Positions 9,015 to 17,000 of a stretch of 64,000 bases of DNA are shown piece after piece (the stretch's first letter is position 1; every line of letters begins with the position of its first letter). Under the pieces are notes generated by a model. That model searched no databases and had not been told where the DNA came from. It saw only the letters and a program-made list of their open reading frames with translations. This DNA comes from Scytonema tolypothrichoides VB-61278 (GTDB lineage Bacteria > Cyanobacteriota > Cyanobacteriia > Cyanobacteriales > Nostocaceae): assembly GCF_000828085.3 (NCBI RefSeq), contig NZ_JXCA02000027.1, positions 62,126-126,125 on the forward strand, in the 5' to 3' direction. The position numbers and the translations under genes were made by a program.

Positions 9015-9680
9015 ATGGCAAATACAAGAGACACATTTGACTGGAATTTGTTTTTAAGGCAGTTTAGCCGAGATTTACTGGATCGTTTAGAAGATAGCGA
9101 ATTTACAAATTTATCATCAGAGATTATTAATAATAAATGGTTAGGCTATCCTGGAGCAATACATACTGAAATTCCCTCCGTTGAAGCTCGGTTGGAAACA
9201 ACTTTACCACCTTCTTACCGAAACTTTTTAGCAGCTAGTAATGGTTGGCAAAAGTTAGACAATATGATTGATAGACTTTTATCAACTCAAGAGATTGATT
9301 GGTTAGCTTCAAGAAATCAAGAGTTGATTGATGGATGGATGACTGGAATTGAAATAGGAAGTGGTTATACTCCTGTGCCTGATGAAGAATATTTTGTTTA
9401 TGGAGACGAGCAAGACTCAACTTTGCTACGAAACGAGTATTTGCAAACCGCCTTAGAAATCGGTGGTGACTCAAATCAAGGATTATTACTACTTAATCCT
9501 CAAATCGTATCTGAGAATGGCGAGTGGGAAGCTTGGTTTTTTGCTAATTGGCTTCCTGGCGCACATAGATACAGATCCTTTTATGAGTTGATGCTAGACT
9601 TGCACAAGCGTTTACTTGAGCTTCCAAAGCTTCGGGAGATTCCTAATTCTGATGAGAATACTTACAAAAAACTTCTTTAA
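9015..9680 (+). CDS. SMI1/KNR4 (SUKH) family protein
   Basis: 221 residues with a SUKH-1 domain: PSVEARLETTLPPSYRNFLA, then ASNGW, and an acidic loop region (PVPDEEYFVYGDEQD). SUKH proteins in bacteria usually act as immunity proteins against polymorphic toxins, or occur as stand-alone conserved proteins. Start ATG 9015 has a strong Shine-Dalgarno (GGAGG, 6 bp before). No toxin or secretion gene is adjacent: upstream is DUF2358 on the other strand and downstream 295 bp of non-coding DNA. Immunity is therefore not demonstrated. Confidence 0.8.
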   Translation: MANTRDTFDWNLFLRQFSRDLLDRLEDSEFTNLSSEIINNKWLGYPGAIHTEIPSVEARLETTLPPSYRNFLAASNGWQKLDNMIDRLLSTQEIDWLASRNQELIDGWMTGIEIGSGYTPVPDEEYFVYGDEQDSTLLRNEYLQTALEIGGDSNQGLLLLNPQIVSENGEWEAWFFANWLPGAHRYRSFYELMLDLHKRLLELPKLREIPNSDENTYKKLL

Positions 9681-9975
9681 CACTTGCATTAACTCAAACC
9701 TCAACTCCACATTCGGCTAAACCTAAATAATCTCTAGCTAACAAAACCCGCAAAGCGACCCTTTAGGAAACCACTACCTGAAATCGACCTCGATAGATCT
9801 ACCTGATTGGGGGCATCGCAGCACAACTTGCATTTCAAACCTTCTTTCCACAATTACTTTTGTGTTGTTTTTTACCTCATTTCCAGCGAATGCGTCCTTT
9901 TGCACTTAGTTCTGGAATTGACATTCAAATTTCTGATGCAATATTTGAGTTAATGAAATGAAGTGTCAAAAATTT
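9681..9975. other. intergenic, about 295 bp
   Basis: Nothing assignable. A plus-strand frame of about 50 codons without a start (from about 9798 to the TGA near 9959, ending GIDIQISDAIFELMK) looks somewhat protein-like and could be the tail of a lost gene, but I do not recognise it. Confidence 0.3.
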
Positions 9976-10554
9976 TTATAGAGAACTGGAATCAATCTCA
10001 TTCCACAAGCGCTCTAACTGATATCGCCATACTGCTAAAACTTCCTCTCTTGCTTGTGAAGTTTGATCTAGTTCACCCATCAACCCTTCTGCATAAAAGC
10101 GTTCTAAGTTTTGCAGAGTGGCTTCTAAAGACTGATTCTGCTGTTTAGCTGCTATAACAATCTGCCGAATGCGTTTTTCAATCAGTTTGTTAAAGGCATT
10201 ATCTAAACCAGTTCGATAGAGAGAAATCAGTTGGGCGATCGCATTCCCAAAATCTTCTGGCGTTAAACTATTGCAGTTGTGCTGAAACACCCCCCATAAA
10301 GCCCCTTGCTGCAAGGCATAACGTACTTGTTGAGTGTCATCAAAATTTGCTTCTAAAAACTGTTCTAAAAAAGGTTGAGCCTCTGATACTGGCATGATAG
10401 GTAATAAGATGCGTAACCAGTTTTCATCATCCGACAGCAAAACCAGCAGTCGAAAATCGGGAGTTTCTACTTGCCAGGAACCAGGTGCAATAGCATTGAC
10501 AGACGCTGCACTAAATAACTCTTTGAGCGTATCCGCGATTTGCGAGGGTGTCAT
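9976..10554 (-). CDS. conserved cyanobacterial hypothetical protein
   Basis: 192 residues from ATG 10554 (MTPSQIADTLKELFSA); a TTG-initiated extension of 16 residues is less likely. It is acidic, soluble and without signal or membrane segments. The pattern of an N-terminal helix, a beta region (FRLLVLLSDDENWLRILLP), then FLEQFLEANFDDTQQVRYAL and a long helical C-terminus recalls CesT/YbjN-like chaperone folds, but this is only a resemblance. Function unknown. Confidence 0.65.
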   Translation of the reverse strand: MTPSQIADTLKELFSAASVNAIAPGSWQVETPDFRLLVLLSDDENWLRILLPIMPVSEAQPFLEQFLEANFDDTQQVRYALQQGALWGVFQHNCNSLTPEDFGNAIAQLISLYRTGLDNAFNKLIEKRIRQIVIAAKQQNQSLEATLQNLERFYAEGLMGELDQTSQAREEVLAVWRYQLERLWNEIDSSSL

Positions 10555-10838
10555 AATCTTTATTTTCGCTTCAGTTTCTAGCGTACCTTTTTGCGCTAGC
10601 AATGTTATCTGCTTTAGTCATAAGTCTTTCTTTTGACGTAGCTGTCTTTTCATTAATTGCTATTTTTTTTGTAAGAATTCAGCACCCAGGAGTCAGAAGC
10701 CAGAATTTGTCAGGAGTTTAGCACTCTAGGGTATATTCATTCATCAAATATTCTCCTGATTCTTTCTGTACGGGCGCAAAGCCTAGATCCCCTACTGAAT
10801 TCTTACTTTGTTTTTGATTTCTTGACTGAGGGGCTTGA

Positions 10839-11798
10839 TTAATTTTTCAAAGGTTTCTGATAAATTAAAAATACTGAACCAATTGGTCCGGGGTTTTCCA
10901 CATAAATTTTATTATTATAGTACAGCCCTGGAGACATTCCTCCATCAAATAACATTCCTTCTTGAATCTTGCCTAAACAGTTATTGCGAGCAATTCCTTC
11001 AAGAACATCATCAAACATATCTGGTAAAAGCTCTTGATTAACTTGAGATATTTGAATATTGGAATTTGCCTTCAGATCATTGACTAGTAAAATGACATAA
11101 CCTTTATCAGTAATAGCTACAAGAGAGCGATTTCTTGCTTGTTGGCAGGCGAGTTCTCCTAAATCTTGACAAATATCTTTAAACTTACCGTTACGATAAA
11201 ACCTGCCATTCCCTCCTACTAAATTATAGTTCAGAATATTATCCTTTCTTCTTCCTACTTGAAGAGTTGCCTGACGCTGCTTTGGTTTAGCTGCTGATAT
11301 ACCGAATGAAGAACGTTTATTCTTAAAATCTCCTGAATATTCTACTCCCCGAGAAATGTTTAAGCCTTGAGGTTTATTATTAGTATCTATGTAATCCGCA
11401 TTAATTGCTGCAATTGGTAGTTGCCCGTTTAATTTGGCATTTTCATTACTGACGAGTTCATGAAATAATTTTGGTATATATTCTTGACGAAATTTACCTT
11501 TCTTATCTTTGGCATAAAGCTGATGAGACAAACCCATGTTGACTTTGAAGTCTAAAGCTTCTGATTTTGGGTTAAAAATAATGACATGGTTAATCCCTTT
11601 TGCATATCTTTCACCCTGGTTATTGGTTTTTAAGAAAGCAATACTGAATTGAGATTTTTCTCCAAAACAAGTTTGGGAGGCTTCACTTGATGCATTGAAG
11701 TTAATATATTTACAGCATGCTAAAAAACAGAGAACGATTGTAGATAGAAAAAATAAAATTCTTGTGTTTTTATAAAAAAGACAAAACTTATTTATCAT
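10839..11798 (-). CDS. phosphodiester glycosidase (NAGPA-domain) family protein, exported
   Basis: 319 residues. The N-terminus has a basic start, a hydrophobic segment (ILFFLSTIVLCFLACC) and a possible lipobox (FLAC), so it is probably a lipoprotein or secreted. The remainder matches the NAGPA fold: AAINADYID near residue 125, GLNISRGVEYSG, and the family's DGG motif in LFDGGMSPGLYY near the C-terminus. Relatives remove GlcNAc from phosphodiester-linked sugars (mammalian uncovering enzyme) or act on cell-wall glycans; the substrate here is unknown. It stands alone, between a conserved hypothetical and a 580-bp gap. Confidence 0.8.
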   Translation of the reverse strand: MINKFCLFYKNTRILFFLSTIVLCFLACCKYINFNASSEASQTCFGEKSQFSIAFLKTNNQGERYAKGINHVIIFNPKSEALDFKVNMGLSHQLYAKDKKGKFRQEYIPKLFHELVSNENAKLNGQLPIAAINADYIDTNNKPQGLNISRGVEYSGDFKNKRSSFGISAAKPKQRQATLQVGRRKDNILNYNLVGGNGRFYRNGKFKDICQDLGELACQQARNRSLVAITDKGYVILLVNDLKANSNIQISQVNQELLPDMFDDVLEGIARNNCLGKIQEGMLFDGGMSPGLYYNNKIYVENPGPIGSVFLIYQKPLKN

Positions 11799-12379
11799 AA
11801 GTAAACAATCTCATTTTCATATAAAAAATAAATTTTTCACATAATTTTCATCTTCTAGAATTTCGTGAGCGAACTATCAGTTGATTAAGTATAATAGCAA
11901 TTTATAATATCAAGATTAAGAGGCGAGCATGGTGAAAGAGGCGTTCGCGCCCTGCGCGGCTCCCCGAGTGAGCATCGCGTGCGTCGCGGTTTGCAGCATC
12001 ACTCCTGTGTTCAACAAAAGCTACATACCTCAAAACTTGTATAAACTTGCAAGAAGATTTTACAGTACGAAGAGTTCCAGACATGATGAATTCTTTGTTG
12101 CGGCGCTCACTTACAGAGAAAACTTCACTAGAACATGAAACCCGCTTCACTATATAGACGTGGGAGTCTGGACTAGGCTAAGCTAATATACTATATCTAC
12201 TTATACCAATTCCCTATGATAGCTTGCGTGGCGTAGCCATAGATGAGTTTAATCTTTCTTAATAACTTTGTTTGGAAGGCTTACACACTGTGGTTGTTTG
12301 TCACCAAATATTAAGCTCAAGTTTACTCCAGAATTGGTATTAGATATAAGTTAAAATCTTTGCTTAAATAAAAAATATT
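11799..12379. other. intergenic with GC-rich patch and MITE-like element
   Basis: No convincing gene. A GC-rich patch at about 11935-12000 differs sharply from its AT-rich surroundings. It creates open frames on both strands (69 and 82 codons) that resemble no protein I know. An element with terminal inverted repeats occupies 12203-12340. The promoter of the kinase-amt pair must lie in the last part. I looked for an NtcA site of the form GTA-N8-TAC and did not find one. Confidence 0.45.
12203..12340. mobile_element. MITE-like element, 10-bp terminal inverted repeats
   Basis: 138 bp bounded by perfect inverted repeats ATACCAATTC (12203-12212) and GAATTGGTAT (12331-12340). Just outside, TATATCTA on the left and its near complement on the right extend the symmetry with a 3-bp offset. 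It has no coding capacity and contains a GCGTGGCGTAGCCAT-type repeat. No clear target duplication was seen, so mobility is inferred from the ends only. Confidence 0.4.
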
Positions 12380-14548
12380 GTGACCTACTGCATCAACCCG
12401 TGGTGTCAACAGCGCCAAAATCCTAATTATGTGGAGCGTTGTCAAACCTGTGGGAATAGCTTATTTGTAAATGAGCGATATCAGTTAGTAAAACCGTTGC
12501 GCGAATTGCGCCAACAACAATATACTGAAGTCTTTGAGGTAGATGATCGGGGGACGCGAAAAGTCCTAAAGGTTCTCAAAGAAGACGATCCGAAGTTGGT
12601 CGAAATGTTTCAGCGAGAGGCAAGCGTCTTGAGGTATCTCAAGCACCCAGGAATTCCCATAATCGAGCCGGATGGATACTTTACCTTTACCTTGACGCTT
12701 GGCTACGGTTCTAAGATCTTGCACTGCTTAGTGATTGAGAAAATTGAGGGGCAAAATTTATGGCAGTGGCTGAACCAGAATAAACCAATTTCTCAAAAGC
12801 AAGCTCTAGTTTGGTTGCAACAACTTGTAGAAATTCTAGCTTTAGTGCATGAAAACAAACTTTTCCATCGGGATATCAAACCATCTAATATCATGCTCAA
12901 ACCTGATGGTCAACTTGTGTTAATTGACTTTGGTGCTGTTAAATATGGCACAAAAGCTTATTTAAGTAGTATAAGTAAGGGTTTTGAAGGTACGATCATA
13001 TTGTCATCTGGTTATACGCCCCCAGAACAGATCGAAGGCAAAGCTGTCAAGCAATCAGATTTTTATGCACTAGGGCGAACATTTGTCAACTTACTAACAG
13101 GTAACCCTCCAAGTGCATTTGTTGAGGACTCGACAACAGGTCAGTTAATTTGGCGAGATAGTGCTCCAGGGATCTCGAAACCATTGGCAGATTTAATTGA
13201 TTCGCTGATGGCTTTTTCTCCAAATCACAGACCTGAAAATACGCGGGTTATTTTGCAAAGACTAGAAAAGATTAGTCGCGAAACTGATGAATTGATGCAA
13301 GCTATAGAGTCATCAATTCGTTCAAGTTTGTCACAACTGCCTCCACCGCTAAAATATTTTACCGAAAAAATTCTCAAAAAGAAACTTCAGCGGTTGGCGA
13401 AGCAAAGCAGAATTCCTAAAATAGCTCTTTACGGGCGTTCTGGTGCGGGCAAATCATCTCTTATTAATGCCATTTTGGGACGGAGTGTTACTGAGGTTGG
13501 CTTAGCCAGAGCAACAACACAAATCACTGAAATATACGATTATGAGCGCAACGGATGGAAATTAAGATTCGTAGACTCACGTGGTGTAGGTGACTCACGG
13601 GATCATGCAGCCTTTCAACAAGCTATTAACGACGTTGTCCAAAACAAAGTAGACATCTTGTTATTCGTGATTCCGGCTGATGAGCGAGCATATGTGCCTA
13701 GCGATATTGATTTTCTCACTGAACTGAAATCAACGCACAAGCGAAAACATGGAGTTGAACTACCAGTCATTTTGGTTTTAAACAAGATTGATCGAATTCA
13801 ACCCACCTCGGAGTGGAATCCGCCCTATAAAGTTTTTGACTTCCAAACTCAGGATGCCAAATTCAAAACAGCCAGACAACAAGCAAAGGAAGCAAATATT
13901 CGTGATTGCGTGATGGCGAGAATCACTGAGTACAAAACTCTGAGTTCAATGTATGTTTATGTTTGTACTTTATGGGATGAATACGACGATAAACGTTACA
14001 ACATAGAAGAACTCGCTCTACGAATATATAAATGCATTCCTGACGAAGCTGGTAAACAGGGCTTTGGAGGAGCAACCGCCGCTATCACACTCAAGAAAGC
14101 TGTCGCCAGAGATTATACATTTGTCGCAGCATGTTTGGCATTTGTTGCTGACTGGTTTCCTTTTGGTGATTCAAAGGGAGTTTCGTCGATACAAAATCGC
14201 TTGGTGAGTATGATTGCCCAAATTGCTACTAACGGAGATCAGACCAATCAAGCCGAAAAATTATTGAGACAATTGGGTGTTCAACAAGCTGATACGAAAT
14301 CACCTATGTCTACTACATTCGCAATTGGTGAAGCGGCGATTCGTTACTTTATTGAGCAAGACAGCACTATGGAACAAGCGCAGCAAGCTTTTGCGGCAGA
14401 AAAAGAGCGACGAGAACCAGAATTCCAAGAAGCACTCAAGGGAGGAACTAACAAAGTAATGAGCAAACTGCGAGAGATAGATCAAGAACTATATGAACGC
14501 TACGGCTTGCCACGTATGTATGAGGATGAGAAGGATGATATATTGTGA
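12380..14548 (+). CDS. zinc-ribbon Ser/Thr kinase fused to Era/dynamin-like GTPase
   Basis: 722 residues, three parts. (1) A four-Cys zinc ribbon at residues 4-24 (Cys4, 9, 21, 24), as in cyanobacterial kinases. (2) A Hanks-type kinase at about 34-290, with a KVLK segment for the lysine, HRDIKPSN (163-170) and DFGA (183-186). (3) A GTPase at about 345-530 with P-loop GRSGAGKSS, switch Thr region ARATTQIT, DSRGVGD as G3 and NKID as G4, followed by a helical tail with a hydrophobic segment (YTFVAACLAFVADWFPFG) as in GTPases with DUF697-like ends. Start is GTG 12380 (TYCINPWCQQRQNP, the usual start of these kinases). Its stop overlaps the amt start by 4 bp (GTGA), so translation is probably coupled and a link to ammonium uptake is inferred. 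Substrates are unknown. Confidence 0.88.
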   Translation: MTYCINPWCQQRQNPNYVERCQTCGNSLFVNERYQLVKPLRELRQQQYTEVFEVDDRGTRKVLKVLKEDDPKLVEMFQREASVLRYLKHPGIPIIEPDGYFTFTLTLGYGSKILHCLVIEKIEGQNLWQWLNQNKPISQKQALVWLQQLVEILALVHENKLFHRDIKPSNIMLKPDGQLVLIDFGAVKYGTKAYLSSISKGFEGTIILSSGYTPPEQIEGKAVKQSDFYALGRTFVNLLTGNPPSAFVEDSTTGQLIWRDSAPGISKPLADLIDSLMAFSPNHRPENTRVILQRLEKISRETDELMQAIESSIRSSLSQLPPPLKYFTEKILKKKLQRLAKQSRIPKIALYGRSGAGKSSLINAILGRSVTEVGLARATTQITEIYDYERNGWKLRFVDSRGVGDSRDHAAFQQAINDVVQNKVDILLFVIPADERAYVPSDIDFLTELKSTHKRKHGVELPVILVLNKIDRIQPTSEWNPPYKVFDFQTQDAKFKTARQQAKEANIRDCVMARITEYKTLSSMYVYVCTLWDEYDDKRYNIEELALRIYKCIPDEAGKQGFGGATAAITLKKAVARDYTFVAACLAFVADWFPFGDSKGVSSIQNRLVSMIAQIATNGDQTNQAEKLLRQLGVQQADTKSPMSTTFAIGEAAIRYFIEQDSTMEQAQQAFAAEKERREPEFQEALKGGTNKVMSKLREIDQELYERYGLPRMYEDEKDDIL

Positions 14549-16044
14549 AATTTGACAGAATGAAATTGCAGTCTCAACCAAAACTCAAAGAATTAAAGTG
14601 CAAAAAAAGCTGGCTGTCACTGAATTGGAAATTCAGCTTACCCTTGGCAGCTATCATTGTGCTGATTTTGAATTACGCCGCAGTTGCCCAAACTTCTACA
14701 TCCCCAGTACAATCCTCTCTAAGCTTACAAGTAGCTGTGGACACGGTATGGGTGCTGTTCACTGGTTGTTTAGTATTCTTTATGAATGCTGGCTTTGCAA
14801 TGTTGGAAACAGGCTTGTGTCGTCACAAGAATGCCGTTAATTTATTAGCTCAAAACTTCATTGTATTTGCAGTGGGGACAATAGCTTTCTGGGTAATTGG
14901 CTGCGCGCTCATGTTTGGGGACAACACAAACCTATTGTTTGGAACAAAAGGTTGGTTTTTTGATGGGACAGACCAACAGATGTTCAAATCTCTTAATTCT
15001 AATGTACCTCAAACAGCTCTATTTTTCTTTCAACTCGTTTTTGCAGACACTGCAGCAACTATTTTTACTGGGGCGGTTGCTGAACGGATTAAGTTCATTG
15101 CATTTTTGATCTTTAGCTTTTTACTTATTGGTATTTCCTACCCCATTACTGGTCATTGGATTTGGGGAGGTGGTTGGTTATCCAAATTAGGATTTTACGA
15201 TTTTGCCGGTTCGACTGTGGTTCATTCGGTTGGTGGTTGGGCTGCTTTAGTGGGGGCTTGGTTGTTGGGACCACGTTTGTACAGAGTTGAATCGAACGGT
15301 GCACCGGTTTATCGCTATCTCAAAAACGGTAGCAACATTGCTATGCCTGGGCATAATCAGAGTATGGCGACTCTGGGGGGCTTTATTCTTTGGTTGGGCT
15401 GGTTTGGCTTTAATGCAGGTTCAACGCTGAGGGCTGATCCTGGTGCGATCGCTCATATTTTGCTCACAACCAACATGGCAGCTGCAACAGGTGGTATTGC
15501 AGCAACCCTGATCTCCTGGTGGCGCTTTGGTAAGCCTGAACTTACCATGATCCTGAATGGAGTCTTGGCAGGTTTGGTATCCATTACAGCTTCTTCTGCC
15601 TTCGTTAGCATTCGCAGTGCGTTTTGGATTGGTCTGGTTGCAGGAACTCTTGTGTTCTTCTCAGTGCTTTTTATAGATACAAAGTTAAAAATAGATGACC
15701 CTGTGGGTGCGATTTCAGTTCACCTTGTCAATGGTATTTGGGGAACACTCGCTGTGGGCTTATTTAGCGTCGGTATAGAAGATACACTGCGTAATAATGC
15801 TGTGCAATTTGCACCTGGTCCCAAACCGGGATTATTCTGTGGTGGGGGTTTAGAACAATTCTTGATTCAGTTACTTGGTGTTATCTCAGTGGGTATTTTC
15901 ACATTTGTGTTCAGCGCTCTTGCTTGGTCGGCAATTAAAGCTACAGTTGGTCTACGAGTTTCACCCCAAGCGGAACTTGATGGTTTGGATATTAGTGAGC
16001 ATGACATGGATGGTTACCACGGGTTTGAGAAGAAAGACGTGTAA
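14545..16044 (+). CDS. amt: ammonium transporter, Amt family
   Basis: Inner-membrane ammonium channel/transporter, 499 residues from GTG 14545; ATG 14560 is an alternative start. A signal-peptide-like segment (LPLAAIIVLILNYAAVAQ) precedes the eleven-helix core, as in other Amt proteins. Family signatures include GFAMLETGLCR, FADTAATIFTGAVAER, the pore segment ISYPITGHWIWGGGWL with the first pore His, and VGAISVHLVNGIWGTLAVG with the second. The C-terminal tail (SPQAELDGLDISEHDMDGYHGF) is the conserved cytosolic gate region that GlnK/PII contacts. No glnK is adjacent; instead the gene is coupled to the kinase-GTPase upstream. Confidence 0.95.
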   Translation: MKFDRMKLQSQPKLKELKCKKSWLSLNWKFSLPLAAIIVLILNYAAVAQTSTSPVQSSLSLQVAVDTVWVLFTGCLVFFMNAGFAMLETGLCRHKNAVNLLAQNFIVFAVGTIAFWVIGCALMFGDNTNLLFGTKGWFFDGTDQQMFKSLNSNVPQTALFFFQLVFADTAATIFTGAVAERIKFIAFLIFSFLLIGISYPITGHWIWGGGWLSKLGFYDFAGSTVVHSVGGWAALVGAWLLGPRLYRVESNGAPVYRYLKNGSNIAMPGHNQSMATLGGFILWLGWFGFNAGSTLRADPGAIAHILLTTNMAAATGGIAATLISWWRFGKPELTMILNGVLAGLVSITASSAFVSIRSAFWIGLVAGTLVFFSVLFIDTKLKIDDPVGAISVHLVNGIWGTLAVGLFSVGIEDTLRNNAVQFAPGPKPGLFCGGGLEQFLIQLLGVISVGIFTFVFSALAWSAIKATVGLRVSPQAELDGLDISEHDMDGYHGFEKKDV

Positions 16045-16058
16045 TAAATCTTCACTAG

Positions 16059-16535
16059 TTAGTCAGGTATCTTACTTCCTCTATACATAAGAGGATGAGA
16101 AAATTTACCATCTTTACTAGTATTTTTTGATACAGAGTCTTGCAATTTGGTCTGATTTGAGTTTGTGCTCTGGGACTCCTCATCTTTGAGTACAGCCTTC
16201 AACTTGTCCACAGTGCGATTGATATCTACAACTAGCATCCCTTCTGGAACATTACTAGCTATGACTAGTAAGAAAATATCAGGGCTACAGGTGGTTAAAA
16301 TCACATAACCGTCTCCACCTTTAACTGAAATCTGATCAATTCCATCCCATTGCACTTCCTTACGGGTGCGGTTAGCCAAATAAATCATCGTTCCCGCCAT
16401 AATCAATGCGGAATTCTCATCCATCCCAATTGTTGCGATCGGCTTACCCTCAGAATTCACGAGTGCTGTACCCTGAAAGCCCATCATGTTATTAGCAAAT
16501 TTTTTTAAAATTCCCCTGATCTCGTCTATATTCAT
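16059..16535 (-). CDS. roadblock/LC7-domain protein
   Basis: 158 residues. The first 115 form a roadblock/LC7 fold: MNIDEIRGILKKFANN, then GTALVNSEGKPIATIG, and SPDIFLLVIASNVPEGML. The last 40 residues are a polar tail. Bacterial members (MglB and relatives) bind small Ras-like GTPases, often as GTPase-activating partners. No mglA-type gene is adjacent. The nearest GTPase is the kinase-GTPase fusion across amt; the genes are convergent, 14 bp from the amt stop. Confidence 0.85.
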   Translation of the reverse strand: MNIDEIRGILKKFANNMMGFQGTALVNSEGKPIATIGMDENSALIMAGTMIYLANRTRKEVQWDGIDQISVKGGDGYVILTTCSPDIFLLVIASNVPEGMLVVDINRTVDKLKAVLKDEESQSTNSNQTKLQDSVSKNTSKDGKFSHPLMYRGSKIPD

Positions 16536-16689
16536 AATTCGCTATATGTTTTGTTTTGCTATGAGGATATCACTTATTTGATGATAACCTAGCAAATTTT
16601 CGGACATTGATCGTCAAAAATGGCTATGAAACCAATACCCCGCGCTTGCACTAAAAATCATTTTTGGAGAGGTCTAGTGAGAATAGGAC

Positions 16690-16734
16690 ATGAGTTAGGA
16701 GTTATGAGTTGAAAACTTATAACTCCTAACTCAT
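16690..16734. terminator. long hairpin downstream of the ferredoxin-like gene
   Basis: Arms of 21 bases at 16690-16710 and 16714-16734 (ATGAGTTAGGAGTTATGAGTT and its near-perfect complement, one G-U pair) with a 3-base loop. It sits just past the stop of the ferredoxin-like gene. There is no T-run, so it could be an interspersed repeat acting as terminator or RNA stabiliser. Confidence 0.5.
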
Positions 16735-16749
16735 AGCTATATATTTCAA

Positions 16750-16989
16750 TCACCAAGTTGGGTCACTAAACAAATTTATCGTCAACTCTTCGCGTCTTGG
16801 CGGTACTGCTGTAATGCAAGCACGGATCATGTGTCCATCCTCAACTTCCACACTGCAAGCGTGACACGACCCCATCAGACACCCAGTGGGAATAAATACG
16901 CCAGCTCGGTCTGCTACATCGAGCAGGGGTTCTCCCACTTCAGCATCAACTGTAACATCATCTGGTAAGAAGCGGACGCGAACAGTCAT
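16750..16989 (-). CDS. 2Fe-2S ferredoxin-like protein
   Basis: 79 residues from ATG 16989 (MTVRVRFLPDDVTVDAE), with a GAGGG Shine-Dalgarno about 9 bp upstream that lies at the end of cobQ. Cluster ligands are visible as CLMGSCHAC (C-x4-C-x2-C) and a final Cys in IRACITAVP, in plant-type [2Fe-2S] order. The protein is shorter than photosynthetic ferredoxin. Redox partner unknown. It begins 12 bp after the cobQ stop, so it is in the same operon and may support cobalamin synthesis, though that is only context. Confidence 0.85.
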   Translation of the reverse strand: MTVRVRFLPDDVTVDAEVGEPLLDVADRAGVFIPTGCLMGSCHACSVEVEDGHMIRACITAVPPRREELTINLFSDPTW

Positions 16990-17000
16990 GAAAATTACCC

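Noticed and set aside
9798-9959. Open plus-strand frame of about 50 codons ending in ISDAIFELMK
   Set aside because: No start codon with a ribosome-binding site and no family I can name; kept only as a note in the gap entry.
11902-12150. Overlapping open frames on both strands (82 and 69 codons)
   Set aside because: Produced by a GC-rich patch; no recognisable protein pattern and no ribosome-binding site.
12150-12379. NtcA site for the amt operon
   Set aside because: No GTA-N8-TAC match was found upstream of the kinase gene.
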